From contig NZ_CP015749.1 of assembly GCF_001742145.1 (NCBI RefSeq), positions 4,966,842 through 5,030,841 on the forward strand: a stretch of DNA of 64,000 nucleotides. Direction: 5' to 3'. Numbering within the stretch: the stretch's first letter is position 1; each line of letters opens with the position of its first letter. This DNA comes from Pectobacterium parmentieri (GTDB lineage Bacteria; Pseudomonadota; Gammaproteobacteria; Enterobacterales; Enterobacteriaceae). The notes beneath the pieces were generated by a model. It ran no database searches. It saw only the letters and a list, made by a program, of their open reading frames with translations, and was not told where the DNA came from. Made by a program: the position numbers and the translations under genes. Shown here piece after piece: positions 41,498-50,482 of this stretch.

Positions 41498-42166
41498 ATG
41501 CTTACAATGTCACCAGTACTCAACGATAGCGGGAGTTTTGATATGGCGATTCTTCCAATGTCATATAGCCCCGCCACTATGGCGCGGGAATATCGGAAAA
41601 TTGGCGAAACGAGTGTGAATGGTCGCGCGGTGGATATTTATATCCATAATGAGCGACATCATGCCGTTGCCATATATGGAGAGCCTGATGATGTTAACGG
41701 GGATTTACGGCATGTTGTCGTCGCAAAGATTGACTTGAAATCTCGTCACAGCAACGACGAAACCGAGACTATTTTGGCTGTCATTGGTTATTACGAAAAC
41801 CAGCAACTGGTAGATGACAACCTTGCTCAGGTTGAAGGTGTGATCGTCACTAAACGTGAACGAAACGCCAATGTCGCCAGCGCCATGTATAAGGCGCTCA
41901 TTAATGACGGCATCGTGCTGGTGAGTGATAACGTTCAATTCCCCGGTGGGAAAGCGCTGTGGGCACGTATGGCGCGTAAAGAGGTGGGTATTCAGGTATT
42001 TGTATTCGACTCAGAACAGCGGGCTTTCTGGCCGTATGACGGAGAACGAATCCGATATGATGGTTGCAGTATTCCCGAAGGCGATATCTGGAGCCTTGCA
42101 CCGAATGAATCGCGAAAAGGTGTGGTGTTGGTGGCTGAACGCAAACGAGATGAATCAGTAGCCTGA
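41498..42166 (+). CDS. Unrecognised protein, possible GNAT-like fold
   Basis: About 223 residues from ATG 41498 (MLTMSPVLNDSG); the frame is open to a TTG at 41441 and no start has a good ribosome site, so the start is uncertain. I do not recognise the family. The middle segment NANVASAMYKALINDGIVLVSDNVQFPGGKALWARMAR recalls the end of some acetyltransferase-like (GNAT) proteins, where an Asp/Gln-Gly-Gly-Lys-Trp pattern recurs. This is a weak resemblance. No signal peptide or membrane helix. It stands alone between two terminator repeats. Confidence 0.65.
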   Translation: MLTMSPVLNDSGSFDMAILPMSYSPATMAREYRKIGETSVNGRAVDIYIHNERHHAVAIYGEPDDVNGDLRHVVVAKIDLKSRHSNDETETILAVIGYYENQQLVDDNLAQVEGVIVTKRERNANVASAMYKALINDGIVLVSDNVQFPGGKALWARMARKEVGIQVFVFDSEQRAFWPYDGERIRYDGCSIPEGDIWSLAPNESRKGVVLVAERKRDESVA

Positions 42167-42200
42167 TGTCGTTTTGCTCCTACTGTTACAATTAATCATA

Positions 42201-42230
42201 ATCTGGCACCGTAAAGGTGCCGGATTTTTT
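42201..42230 (+). terminator. Terminator, copy C of the repeated terminator
   Basis: ATCTGGCACC-GTAAA-GGTGCCGGAT with one G-U pair, then six T. It is nearly identical to the lpd terminator and ends the gene at 41498-42166. Confidence 0.9.
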
Positions 42231-42332
42231 GCCTGCGGCTTCGCAGAATGCGCCTTCCATCCGTTTATTTTTAGCTGCGTCAATTACAATCAAACCTCAA
42301 AAAAGAAACGATGTTTTGTTTTTGAGGTTATG

Positions 42333-43511
42333 ATGAATCTGAATACCTTACGCTCCTCCGTCTGGTTACTGGCTGCGTTGCTAGCCAGCCCTTCACTGAT
42401 GGCGAACGATATGATCCCTCACTCTCAAATAGCGGCGGGGCAGGCGGTGACGGATGAAGGGCTGCCTTCATTTTATCCGCAGCTTAAGCAGCAGATGACC
42501 TACTCGGATTCCTGGCTATCGGGAAACTTTACGGATTTTAGCCAGTGGCAATCCCAGGCGAGAAAAACGCTGCGTTCGCTGCTTCTGACGCCAGACTCGA
42601 CTAAAGACTTTGTGCCGCAGGTGATTGAAAAACAGGATCGCGGCAGCTACACGGCAGAGAAAGTTGCCTTCAATCTTACCGATGAAAGCCGTGTGGATGC
42701 ACTGCTCCTGACGCCAAAAAGCGCGGGGCCACACCCGGCGGTGATCTTGCTGCATGACCACGGTGCCAAGTTTGATATCGGCAAAGAGAAGATGATTAAG
42801 CCGTGGGGCAATGACGAACAGCTCGCTTCTGCACAGGCGTGGGCCGATAAGTTCTTCACCGGTCGCTTTGTGGGAGATGAACTGGCGAAGCGGGGCTATG
42901 TGGTACTGGCCGTAGATGCGCTAGGTTGGGGATCGCGCGGGCCGATCAAATATGAGCAGCAGCAGGCGCTGGCGAGTAATTTCTTTAATCTCGGGCGCTC
43001 GCTTGCCGGTCTGATGGCTTACGAAGATATGCGGGCGACGGATTTTCTGGCTTCGCTTGAGCTGGTTGATAAACAGCGTATTGGCGTCGTGGGGTTCTCG
43101 ATGGGTGCCTATCGTGCCTGGCAGCTCGCCGCGCTGTCCGATAAAGTGGCGGCAACGGCAGCGGTGTCCTGGATTGGCACATACGACGGCCTGATGACGC
43201 CGGGCAATAATGTGCTCAGAGGCCAGTCGGCATTCTATATGCTGCATCCAGGGCAACCGACACGCTTTGATTTCCCCGATGTGGCGAGTGTCGCTGCGCC
43301 AAAACCGATGCTGTTGTTTAACGGCGGCAAAGACAAACTGTTCCCGACGAAATCGGTTGAGGATGCTTACGCCAAAATGCATGAGGTGTGGCAATCCCAA
43401 CGGGCGGACAACAAGCTGCAAACCAAGATCTGGCCTGAACTGGGACACGTTTTCTATCAGGAACAGCAGGAAGAAGTTTTTAGCTTTCTGGATCAATGGC
43501 TAAAACCCTAG
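42333..43511 (+). CDS. Secreted alpha/beta hydrolase, dienelactone hydrolase-like
   Basis: Starting at ATG 42333 (MNLNTLRSSVWLLAALLASPSLMA, GAGGT upstream) it has 392 residues and a Sec signal peptide, so the enzyme is probably periplasmic. The nucleophile elbow is GFSMGAYRAW near residue 255, the oxyanion region is AVILLHDHGAKFD near residue 137, and a His in LGHVFYQEQQEEVF near the end would complete the triad with an Asp in GGKDKLFPT. This pattern is shared with dienelactone hydrolase and acetyl-xylan esterase-like proteins. The substrate is unknown; plant polymer side groups are one possibility. Confidence 0.82.
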   Translation: MNLNTLRSSVWLLAALLASPSLMANDMIPHSQIAAGQAVTDEGLPSFYPQLKQQMTYSDSWLSGNFTDFSQWQSQARKTLRSLLLTPDSTKDFVPQVIEKQDRGSYTAEKVAFNLTDESRVDALLLTPKSAGPHPAVILLHDHGAKFDIGKEKMIKPWGNDEQLASAQAWADKFFTGRFVGDELAKRGYVVLAVDALGWGSRGPIKYEQQQALASNFFNLGRSLAGLMAYEDMRATDFLASLELVDKQRIGVVGFSMGAYRAWQLAALSDKVAATAAVSWIGTYDGLMTPGNNVLRGQSAFYMLHPGQPTRFDFPDVASVAAPKPMLLFNGGKDKLFPTKSVEDAYAKMHEVWQSQRADNKLQTKIWPELGHVFYQEQQEEVFSFLDQWLKP

Positions 43512-43571
43512 CCGGCAGTGACTGAATTATAATAGGTTTTTTGGTAACATCAGATTACTGATGCATTATTC

Positions 43572-43604
43572 GCCTCTGCGTGCTGTAGCATTCAGGGGCT
43601 TTTT
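43572..43604 (+). terminator. Terminator after the secreted hydrolase
   Basis: GCCTCTG pairs with CAGGGGC (one G-U pair) around an inner TGC-TGTA-GCA stem, followed by TTTTT. It ends 20 bases before the lipoprotein gene. Confidence 0.7.
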
Positions 43605-43624
43605 AATTTTACAGGGATGAGGTG

Positions 43625-45331
43625 ATGAAGAAATATCTGGGCATTATCATGACGGTGCTATGGCTGTCGGGTTGTAATGGCGAAGAAACACTTAGCGAGG
43701 GGAAATATCTGGTTGAGGATGTTCGCGTTGTGTTTGATAACAGTAAAAGTCCTGAAGCGAATAAAAACAGAGATGAGCTTCAGGAACATATTACGCAAGG
43801 TCTTAAACACATTAAAAACGACATCTATTTTAATCTGACACCAACGCAGGTGAGCTACTACAGTGTGGATGGCGAACATACTGAGGACATAAAAGAGAAC
43901 CGAGTACAGGTAAATGGTTCGTGGCATACGCTAAAAATTACCGGGAAAAACACGGTTCAGTTCGTATCGGATAAAAGTGCTGCCTGTGCATTTTATTACT
44001 GTGAAATCACCATGGTCTTGAAAAAGGCGGAAACGCAGTCCCCCGATTTACTCAAAATCCAGCAGCGTTTTGACGATCTCAGAAAAGCCTATCAGGCGTG
44101 GCTTCTTGAAGAGAAAGAAACATTTAACCGTGCACCGATGGACGATTTCCCCGGTATCCCTTTTTATCCTGAAGACGACTTTACGATTAAGCTGCCGTTT
44201 GCTATGTCCGACAAGCTGAGTTTGTGGGAGCACGGGACTTATGTGCGCAGAATGGGACGTCTGCTTATCGATCGGGAAAATAAAGACACGCAGATCTATT
44301 CCTATCGGGATAAGCAGAATAAAACTGACTTTGACCTGTTTACCGTGAGTGCGGCAAAAGAGGATTTTAATCTCGTATCGTGGCTGGAAGGGCAAAAGGG
44401 CGTGTTGTTCCAGTCGGAAAATGGCGCGGCATACGATAATCAACAAGGCACATTGGAAGCGGTCTATTTTCAATATGATGAGGCTAAGCAGCGCTACTTT
44501 ATCGGGTTAGCGAATGCTGAAGATACCGAATCGCTAGCCAAGGCATTTGCCGTACTGCGTACGATGGATGAACGCTATCGTGGCGAAAAAGCGCTGTCGA
44601 TGTACGATCTGGCATTATCTCCGCAGGCGTTGGAAGCGAAGTATGGTGTAAAGATCGCTGATACATTTAATATCGCAGAAATGCATCAGCAAATATGGAA
44701 AGACATAAATAAGAATCTGGAAAAGCCCGAACGTTTTATCGATCGGGGAATGAAACGTATACGGATAAGGTTCCCGTCAGAAGTCTTTACGTATGACATT
44801 TATTTTCAGGTCTCTCCCCAGTCAATTCCTGAGCTTATGGCTGAAACTAAGGAAATTGTGCCTGAAGGTAAACAGGTGGATGACGTCTTTATATATGGTG
44901 ATAGCGCATTTGTCGGCTATGAATATGACGTGCATGTTGGAAATGGGCTCATATTGCAATTTTTGGTGCCGAAGGACTCAGGAACGCCGCTGGAACGGTT
45001 AATGTTTCTGCATGTGTTACGGCAGCTTGATATGACACATTTCCCCATGATTCCTGAGCAAGAGGGAAAAAACCTGTCTAAGTATGAGCGTGCGCCACTT
45101 TTCGGCTCTAACCTTGATAATCGTTATTTCAAAGTCAAAGAAGGTCTTATCGACGGCGCTGGCAATCTGATTATTGCTAATCCTGCTGATGGCTATTTTA
45201 AGTTTGAATACCGTTCTCCCCATATACTGGCGACCCGTTATAAATCAGAGGGGGATGATCGTTATTCCAGGGTTCCTGGCGTGACGGTATTTGATGAAAA
45301 AGGGAAGTTGATTTCCCATCAGGCAGAGTGA
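43625..45331 (+). CDS. Large lipoprotein of unknown function
   Basis: 568 residues from ATG 43625 with GAGG just upstream. The N-terminus MKKYLGIIMTVLWLSGCNGEE is a signal with lipobox LSGC; the residue after Cys is Asn, not Asp, so outer-membrane sorting is expected. The rest is hydrophilic and rich in charged and aromatic residues, with no helix of membrane length. A Cys pair lies near residue 117 (ACAFYYCE). I do not recognise the family. The gene is monocistronic and AT-richer than its neighbours by eye, which suits acquired DNA. Confidence 0.75.
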   Translation: MKKYLGIIMTVLWLSGCNGEETLSEGKYLVEDVRVVFDNSKSPEANKNRDELQEHITQGLKHIKNDIYFNLTPTQVSYYSVDGEHTEDIKENRVQVNGSWHTLKITGKNTVQFVSDKSAACAFYYCEITMVLKKAETQSPDLLKIQQRFDDLRKAYQAWLLEEKETFNRAPMDDFPGIPFYPEDDFTIKLPFAMSDKLSLWEHGTYVRRMGRLLIDRENKDTQIYSYRDKQNKTDFDLFTVSAAKEDFNLVSWLEGQKGVLFQSENGAAYDNQQGTLEAVYFQYDEAKQRYFIGLANAEDTESLAKAFAVLRTMDERYRGEKALSMYDLALSPQALEAKYGVKIADTFNIAEMHQQIWKDINKNLEKPERFIDRGMKRIRIRFPSEVFTYDIYFQVSPQSIPELMAETKEIVPEGKQVDDVFIYGDSAFVGYEYDVHVGNGLILQFLVPKDSGTPLERLMFLHVLRQLDMTHFPMIPEQEGKNLSKYERAPLFGSNLDNRYFKVKEGLIDGAGNLIIANPADGYFKFEYRSPHILATRYKSEGDDRYSRVPGVTVFDEKGKLISHQAE

Positions 45332-45348
45332 GTCGATCTGACGGTATG

Positions 45349-45397
45349 GTTGTTGTCGATAATAGCGCTGCCGATAATGGTAGTTATCGACAGCAAC
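45349..45397. terminator. Stem-loop between convergent genes
   Basis: GTTGTTGTCGATAA pairs with TTATCGACAGCAAC (14 pairs, one G-U), and the loop holds a smaller CTGCC/GGTAG stem. It sits between the lipoprotein gene and the convergent MmgE/PrpD gene. The position fits a two-way terminator, but no clear U tract is present. Confidence 0.45.
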
Positions 45398-45439
45398 GAG
45401 CATCCCGTTAAAGTCGGTGTTTTGTTAAAACTAGCATTG

Positions 45440-46768
45440 TTAAAATAACAGCCCAAGCAAATAGCGTAGATCGCCTGCTTGCCGTAATGCACAACGATCG
45501 GCGATCTGGTTACTGTCGAGATGCGCCAGAGAGCCGATAGTTTGCTGCAATTTGGCCCGCAGATCGGTGGGACGTGCTGAGGTTTCCTGACGCGTGGTGC
45601 GCTGGATTAGCGCGCTGCCGTCACGCAAATGCAGCGTAACTTCGTGAAAACGCGCTTCCGGATCAAGCTCATCAGGTGGGGCGGTTTCATCGGCGGAGCG
45701 TATGACGCGCTTCGCCAGCGCTGCGATCGCTGTTTCAACCGGGGCTTCCGAAAAGTGCGCCAGCTTTAGCTCCCCTTCAATCAGCGCAGCCGCAATGACA
45801 TATTCCAGACTGAACCGTGCCTCTACGCCGTTTGTCGCGTTACGGATAAAGGGAGCAACATCGCCACCCGGTGGGAAGGTCACGGTGATACGTTCGATGG
45901 CGTCGGCCAAATTGGCGTTCGCGCCGTTCTGCTTATGCCACAGCTCCCGTAACGCAAACGCGGCTTCAGCGGCGCTGTGGGTTCCGCCACAGGTCGGGTA
46001 GCGTTTGAATTCTAAACCGGGAGAAAGAATACGCCATGGCGCTCCCCAGTTTTCCACCAGCAGTTCCGGCTGTTGTTTTTGATCGCCATGCGCGGTAAGA
46101 AATGCTTCAACCACCCGTTGCGTGTTGCCTTCGAAGCCCGCTAACCCCAGTTTAACGGCCGTCAATCCTGCTCTGGCGGCAAGTCCGGCGTGTAGCGGTT
46201 TGACCGCTGAACCAAACTGTGCCCGCAACCCGGCGGCTTGGGTAGCCGCAAGGCCAAGAATAATTTGTGTCTGTGCTACCGATGCATCAACCAGACGTGC
46301 AGCCGCAGCAGCGGCGGCGATAGCCCCGAGCGTGGCCGTGTTGTGGTAACCGAGGCTGTAATGACGCGGGCCGCATGCCAGCCCGATTCTGCCAGCGGCT
46401 TCTACGCCGATCGCATAGGCTGTCAAAAATGCGTCTTCCGTAACGGATGCGTCTTCTGCTGCAAGGGAAAACAGCGCAGGCAGAATGACGGTGCTGGGGT
46501 GGCCGCGAAATGCAGGGTGATAATCGTCAAAGTCCAGTACGTGGCCGGTATAACCCAAAATCAGGCTACGCGTCAGACTATCCGTGCCGCTGAATACCTG
46601 CTTTAACGGCGCGAGGCCACTATCGACAAGTGCGCCTTGTGCGATCGGAAGTGCGGTGGAGATGAAGTCAGTTACCCCTTCACGGGCGGCATTAATCGCG
46701 TCTTGGTTCGGCTCGCTATGGATAATGTAGTGGGCAAGCGTTGCGGTGATATCAGTCTGATTGGTCAT
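45440..46768 (-). CDS. MmgE/PrpD family protein
   Basis: A 442-residue protein of the MmgE/PrpD fold, which includes 2-methylcitrate dehydratase, cis-aconitate decarboxylase and related lyases. Characteristic stretches are HVLDFDDYHPAFRGHPSTVILPAL near residue 75 (with the family HxST-type segment), LGAIAAAAAAARL near residue 148 and LEFKRYPTCGGTHSAAEAA near residue 250. No prpB, prpC or acnD genes adjoin it, so methylcitrate-cycle function is not supported. The start ATG 46768 has only a weak ribosome site. The substrate cannot be named. Confidence 0.82.
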   Translation of the reverse strand: MTNQTDITATLAHYIIHSEPNQDAINAAREGVTDFISTALPIAQGALVDSGLAPLKQVFSGTDSLTRSLILGYTGHVLDFDDYHPAFRGHPSTVILPALFSLAAEDASVTEDAFLTAYAIGVEAAGRIGLACGPRHYSLGYHNTATLGAIAAAAAAARLVDASVAQTQIILGLAATQAAGLRAQFGSAVKPLHAGLAARAGLTAVKLGLAGFEGNTQRVVEAFLTAHGDQKQQPELLVENWGAPWRILSPGLEFKRYPTCGGTHSAAEAAFALRELWHKQNGANANLADAIERITVTFPPGGDVAPFIRNATNGVEARFSLEYVIAAALIEGELKLAHFSEAPVETAIAALAKRVIRSADETAPPDELDPEARFHEVTLHLRDGSALIQRTTRQETSARPTDLRAKLQQTIGSLAHLDSNQIADRCALRQAGDLRYLLGLLF

Positions 46769-46824
46769 GAGCGGTCAGGTATCTTGGTAGAAAACACTAA
46801 TTTACTGCGCGTTTTTGAATAGTG

Positions 46825-46867
46825 ATTAATAACTAAACGGAATAATAAATTCCATTTAGTTATTAAT
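46825..46867. other. 43-base AT-rich inverted repeat
   Basis: ATTAATAACTAAA-c-GGAAT, loop AATAA, ATTCC-a-TTTAGTTATTAAT: 18 pairs with one mismatch, 8 bases beyond the AraC stop and 57 bases upstream of the MmgE/PrpD start. It could end the AraC message or be an operator for the MmgE/PrpD gene. No U tract follows. Confidence 0.55.
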
Positions 46868-46875
46868 GGGGGGAA

Positions 46876-47859
46876 TCAGAAACGGTCTTTTAGCTGGCCA
46901 GGTGTAATGCCAAACGCACGGCGCAGCGCGGTGGCAAAATTGGCAGGGCTATTGTAGCCGGCGATGCTGGCGGCCTGCGCAATACCGATACCGTCTTTCT
47001 GCAAAGCTAGCATGGCGCGCTGCAAACGACAGTTACGCAGGTATTCAAAAACGCTCATATTGAACGCCTGACGAAAATGGCGCTGTAGCGTACTTTCACT
47101 CATGTTGACGCTTTTGGCTATTTCACTCATCGAAAGGTGGTCGGCGCTGCCGCTTTCCAGCATATCTCGAATCTGTTGAATACGATGGTAGCCGCGTAAG
47201 GTAACACCGCTGCTTTTCTCCTGCGCCAAGCTGGCAGTCAGTGAGGTAAACGCTTCGATAATCAAGCTCATGCACTGCATTTCCAGGTAAAGGCGCTGGA
47301 GCGGCGTTTGGCAAGGCTCAGCATCCAGCGTTTGTAAGGCTATTGCCTGCGCCTGCCGGGACGGTGTCCACAAGTGTGTCGCAAGGTGGGTTTGGGTGAA
47401 ATCGTGGATGGCCTGCCAGTCACCGACGGTGTCCATCATATTGCCGTACAGCCATTCTCTGTCGAACGTCAGAGTAATGGTTCTCTCATATTCATCACGC
47501 TTGCCGATGCGGGTAAACATCGTCGGTTCCGTCAGCGAAATCAGCGAGGCTGGCTGGCTCTCTCCCAGATGCAGTTCCTGATGGGCAAATGAAATATGCG
47601 CATTGCCGCTCACTACGATGGCGAGCTTGATCGCGCCATCCAGCAGGTTTTGGGTTTTCATGTTGTGACGATTAATCACATCAGCGGTATGCAGGATCAG
47701 ATGCGGATTGAGCTGCACGACGGTGAACGAACCGAATAACACGGCTGTGTTATCGATCAGCCGAGGGCCGATAAAACGGTAATGATTCGCGACCAGACTC
47801 GATTGCTGAACGATGTGATCTTTATAGATCGGCTTTGATGACTGAGTGAAGCTGCGCAC
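46876..47859 (-). CDS. AraC-family regulator, PchR-like
   Basis: C-terminal AraC/XylS domain with two helix-turn-helix units: LSMSEIAKSVNMSESTLQRHFRQAF and IGIAQAASIAGYNSPANFATALRRAFGITPGQ. The arrangement next to a TonB receptor and a Fur-like box recalls PchR/YbtA siderophore activators. The frame is open up to ATG 48009 (377 residues), but that start has no ribosome site and would place the Fur-like box inside the gene. I prefer GTG 47859 (327 residues). Likely target: the divergent receptor gene. Confidence 0.8.
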   Translation of the reverse strand: MRSFTQSSKPIYKDHIVQQSSLVANHYRFIGPRLIDNTAVLFGSFTVVQLNPHLILHTADVINRHNMKTQNLLDGAIKLAIVVSGNAHISFAHQELHLGESQPASLISLTEPTMFTRIGKRDEYERTITLTFDREWLYGNMMDTVGDWQAIHDFTQTHLATHLWTPSRQAQAIALQTLDAEPCQTPLQRLYLEMQCMSLIIEAFTSLTASLAQEKSSGVTLRGYHRIQQIRDMLESGSADHLSMSEIAKSVNMSESTLQRHFRQAFNMSVFEYLRNCRLQRAMLALQKDGIGIAQAASIAGYNSPANFATALRRAFGITPGQLKDRF

Positions 47860-47982
47860 GTGATTACCTACCTGATTAAACCCTTCGACCTGCGCCTTCC
47901 ATTTTGATGCTTTGGCAAAACATTTTGCTGCTAGAGCAAACCCCGTCCTGAATGACAAATGTAACAATGACCGCGCCAAAAT

Positions 47983-48001
47983 GGTAATGCAAATACTTCT
48001 C
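47983..48001 (+). promoter_or_regulatory. Fur-like box before the FepA-like receptor
   Basis: GGTAATGCAAATACTTCTC matches the Fur consensus GATAATGATAATCATTATC at 13 of 19 positions. It lies 66 bases upstream of the receptor ATG and within the AraC-receptor divergent region. Iron repression of the receptor is the expected result. Confidence 0.5.
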
Positions 48002-48067
48002 AATAGCATTTTTCGTTGAGGAGGTCACATTGCACGATTTCATATCTTACAGGGCAGGATGATTTTG

Positions 48068-50383
48068 ATGAAACTACCACAATCGCGCCATTATTTGGCG
48101 ACGCTCATTGGCGTTAGCTGCGGGATGACGTCGTTTTTGAATGCGGCGCAAGCCTCGACCGTTCCTTCAACAGAATCTGCCCCTCTGGTGCAGAATCAGA
48201 CCGAAAGTAAAACGTCGGGCGATACGATGGTAGTCACGGCTGCAGAGCAAATCCGTCAGGCTCCCGGTGTATCGGTGATTACGGCTGAGGATATCAGCAA
48301 ACGTCCACCTGCTAACGATCTGTCAGAACTGATTCGTACCATGCCGGGCGTTAATCTGTCCGGTAACTCAACCAGTGGCTCACGTGGCAATAACCGCCAG
48401 ATCGATATCCGCGGCATGGGGCCAGAAAACACGCTGATTTTGGTGGATGGCAAACCTGTTTCGAGCCGTGCGGCTGTGCGTTACGGCTGGCGCGGCGAGC
48501 GTGACACCCGTGGTGACACCAACTGGGTGCCTGCGGACATGGTGGAGCGCATTGAAGTGCTGCGTGGCCCGGCTGCCGCGCGCTATGGTAACGGTGCTGC
48601 GGGCGGTGTGGTTAACATCATCACCAAACAGCCGACGCAAGAATGGCACGGTGCATGGAATAGCTACATGAGTTTCCCTGAAGATAAGGCTGATGGTGCC
48701 ACTAAACGTACCAATTTTAACTTAATGGGAGGTCTAACCGACACGCTTAGCCTTCGCTTATATGGTAATTATAATAAAACACAGGCAGATGCTTGGAATA
48801 TCAACGATGGGCATCAGATAACTCCGTTATCAACGGCGGTACCGGCTGGCCGTGAAGGCGTTCGTAACAAAGATATCAATGCATTGCTGCGTTGGACATT
48901 TATGCCGAAACAAACGTTGGAGTTTGAAACTGGTTTTAGCCGTCAGGGCAACATCTATGCGGGCGATACTGAGAATAACAATGGTAAAGCGGATACCCAG
49001 GCTCTTTACGGTCAGGAAACCAACCGTATGTATCGGCAGAAGTATGCGATAACTCACCGCGGCTATTGGGATAGTGGCATAAGTACGCTGTCTTATCTGC
49101 AATATGAAGCTACTCGTAATGCACGAATTTTCGAGCCTTTAGCGGGGGGCCCTGCAGGTCGTCCAACAGGAAACTATCAGTCGACCATTAAACTGGATGC
49201 TTATACGGCACACAGCGAAGTCAATGTTCCATTTGAGGCATGGTTTAGTCAAACCGCCACCATTGGCATGGAGTGGGTGGAACAAAAGATGCACGATCCG
49301 TCTTCAAATACACAACCTACCACTGAAGCTGGTAGTGTCGGCTCCATTGCTGATACTCATCGTAGCGAGAATATTTCTGCTCGTATCGCTTCTGTTTTTG
49401 CAGAAGATAATATCGAATTAACTGATAGCACTATGCTGACACCAGCACTGCGCCTAGATCATCATAATATCGTTGGTACCAACTGGAGTCCATCGCTGAA
49501 CTTGTCGCAGCAGTTGGGAGACGATTTTACCCTGAAGATGGGGATTGCTCGTGCTTACAAAGCGCCGAACCTCTATCAACTTAACCCCAACTATCTGCTG
49601 TATAGCCGTGGCAATGGTTGTTATGGTGCAGGCGCCTGCTATCTGATGGGGAATAACAATCTTGATGCGGAAACCAGTGTCAACAAAGAGATTGGTATTG
49701 AGTTCAAGCGAGATGGGTACCAGGCGGGGGTTACTTATTTCCGCAATGATTACCGTAATAAAATTGAGTCGGGTATCCACAAAATCGGCAACGCGGTAGG
49801 AGGAAGTAATAAAGATTATCGCAATGCGAATGTCTATCAGTGGGAAAATGTGCCTAAAGCGTTGGTAGAGGGGCTGGAAGGGTCGTTGGCTATTCCGGTC
49901 ACCGAGACAATAAGCTGGAACAATAATATTACATGGATGCTGCGTTCCGAAAACAAAACAACGGGTGATTACCTATCAATCACACCGGAGTTTACGCTCA
50001 ATTCTTCCGTGAGCTGGCAGGCAACAGACGAGCTATCCGTTTTGGCGAACATGACCTGGTACGGGCGCCAGAAGCCGAAGAAATATAACTATCAAGGTAA
50101 AGCAGTGGGATCTATACCGTTGACTGCGGCTTACGATACCCATGAGGTTAGTCCTTATGCGATCTTTGGTTTGAGTTCAACTTACGAGGTGAATAAAAAC
50201 CTGAGTATCACTGGTGGGGTGGAAAATTTGTTCGACAAGCGCCAATATCGGGCAGGGAATGCTCAGTCGCTGACTGCGACCAACTCTGCGGGTGTAACCA
50301 GCATAACGTCCTACGGCGCAGGTGCGGCAACCTATAACGAACCGGGACGGGCTTTCTTTGTCAGCGTGAAGACGTCGTTCTAA
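48068..50383 (+). CDS. FepA/PfeA-type TonB-dependent ferric catecholate receptor
   Basis: Outer-membrane TonB receptor of 771 residues from ATG 48068 (MKLPQSRHYLATL); an ATG three codons upstream abuts the GGCAGG. Signal peptide to about residue 32 (NAAQAS), TonB box DTMVVTAAEQ near residue 53, plug with RGMGPENTLILVDGKPV near residue 120 and VLRGPAAARYGNGAAGGVVNIITK near residue 165. The FepA-like barrel signature is NGCYGAGACYLMGNNNLDAETSVNKEIGIEF near residue 520, and the barrel ends in Phe. It probably imports enterobactin-type or other catecholates, including foreign ones. It is divergent from a PchR-like regulator. Confidence 0.93.
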   Translation: MKLPQSRHYLATLIGVSCGMTSFLNAAQASTVPSTESAPLVQNQTESKTSGDTMVVTAAEQIRQAPGVSVITAEDISKRPPANDLSELIRTMPGVNLSGNSTSGSRGNNRQIDIRGMGPENTLILVDGKPVSSRAAVRYGWRGERDTRGDTNWVPADMVERIEVLRGPAAARYGNGAAGGVVNIITKQPTQEWHGAWNSYMSFPEDKADGATKRTNFNLMGGLTDTLSLRLYGNYNKTQADAWNINDGHQITPLSTAVPAGREGVRNKDINALLRWTFMPKQTLEFETGFSRQGNIYAGDTENNNGKADTQALYGQETNRMYRQKYAITHRGYWDSGISTLSYLQYEATRNARIFEPLAGGPAGRPTGNYQSTIKLDAYTAHSEVNVPFEAWFSQTATIGMEWVEQKMHDPSSNTQPTTEAGSVGSIADTHRSENISARIASVFAEDNIELTDSTMLTPALRLDHHNIVGTNWSPSLNLSQQLGDDFTLKMGIARAYKAPNLYQLNPNYLLYSRGNGCYGAGACYLMGNNNLDAETSVNKEIGIEFKRDGYQAGVTYFRNDYRNKIESGIHKIGNAVGGSNKDYRNANVYQWENVPKALVEGLEGSLAIPVTETISWNNNITWMLRSENKTTGDYLSITPEFTLNSSVSWQATDELSVLANMTWYGRQKPKKYNYQGKAVGSIPLTAAYDTHEVSPYAIFGLSSTYEVNKNLSITGGVENLFDKRQYRAGNAQSLTATNSAGVTSITSYGAGAATYNEPGRAFFVSVKTSF

Positions 50384-50408
50384 ACCGTAGACCCGTCATA
50401 CTGAGTCG

Positions 50409-50440
50409 CAAACGCCACGGGAAATCCTGTGGCGTTTTTT
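50409..50440 (+). terminator. Terminator after the FepA-like receptor
   Basis: AAACGCCACGG, loop GAAAT, CCTGTGGCGTTT with a one-base bulge, followed by TTT, 26 bases after the stop. Confidence 0.8.
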
Positions 50441-50482
50441 ATAACGTGCCATCCCAGGCTGCCACCCTGTGGGGCGTTGCTA

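Noticed and set aside
45440..46768. Assignment of the MmgE/PrpD protein as 2-methylcitrate dehydratase (prpD)
   Set aside because: No prp genes are adjacent and the family covers several reactions, so only the family name is supported.
47860..48009. AraC regulator starting at ATG 48009
   Set aside because: No ribosome site, and the Fur-like box and likely receptor promoter would lie inside the gene; GTG 47859 is the better guess, though not certain.
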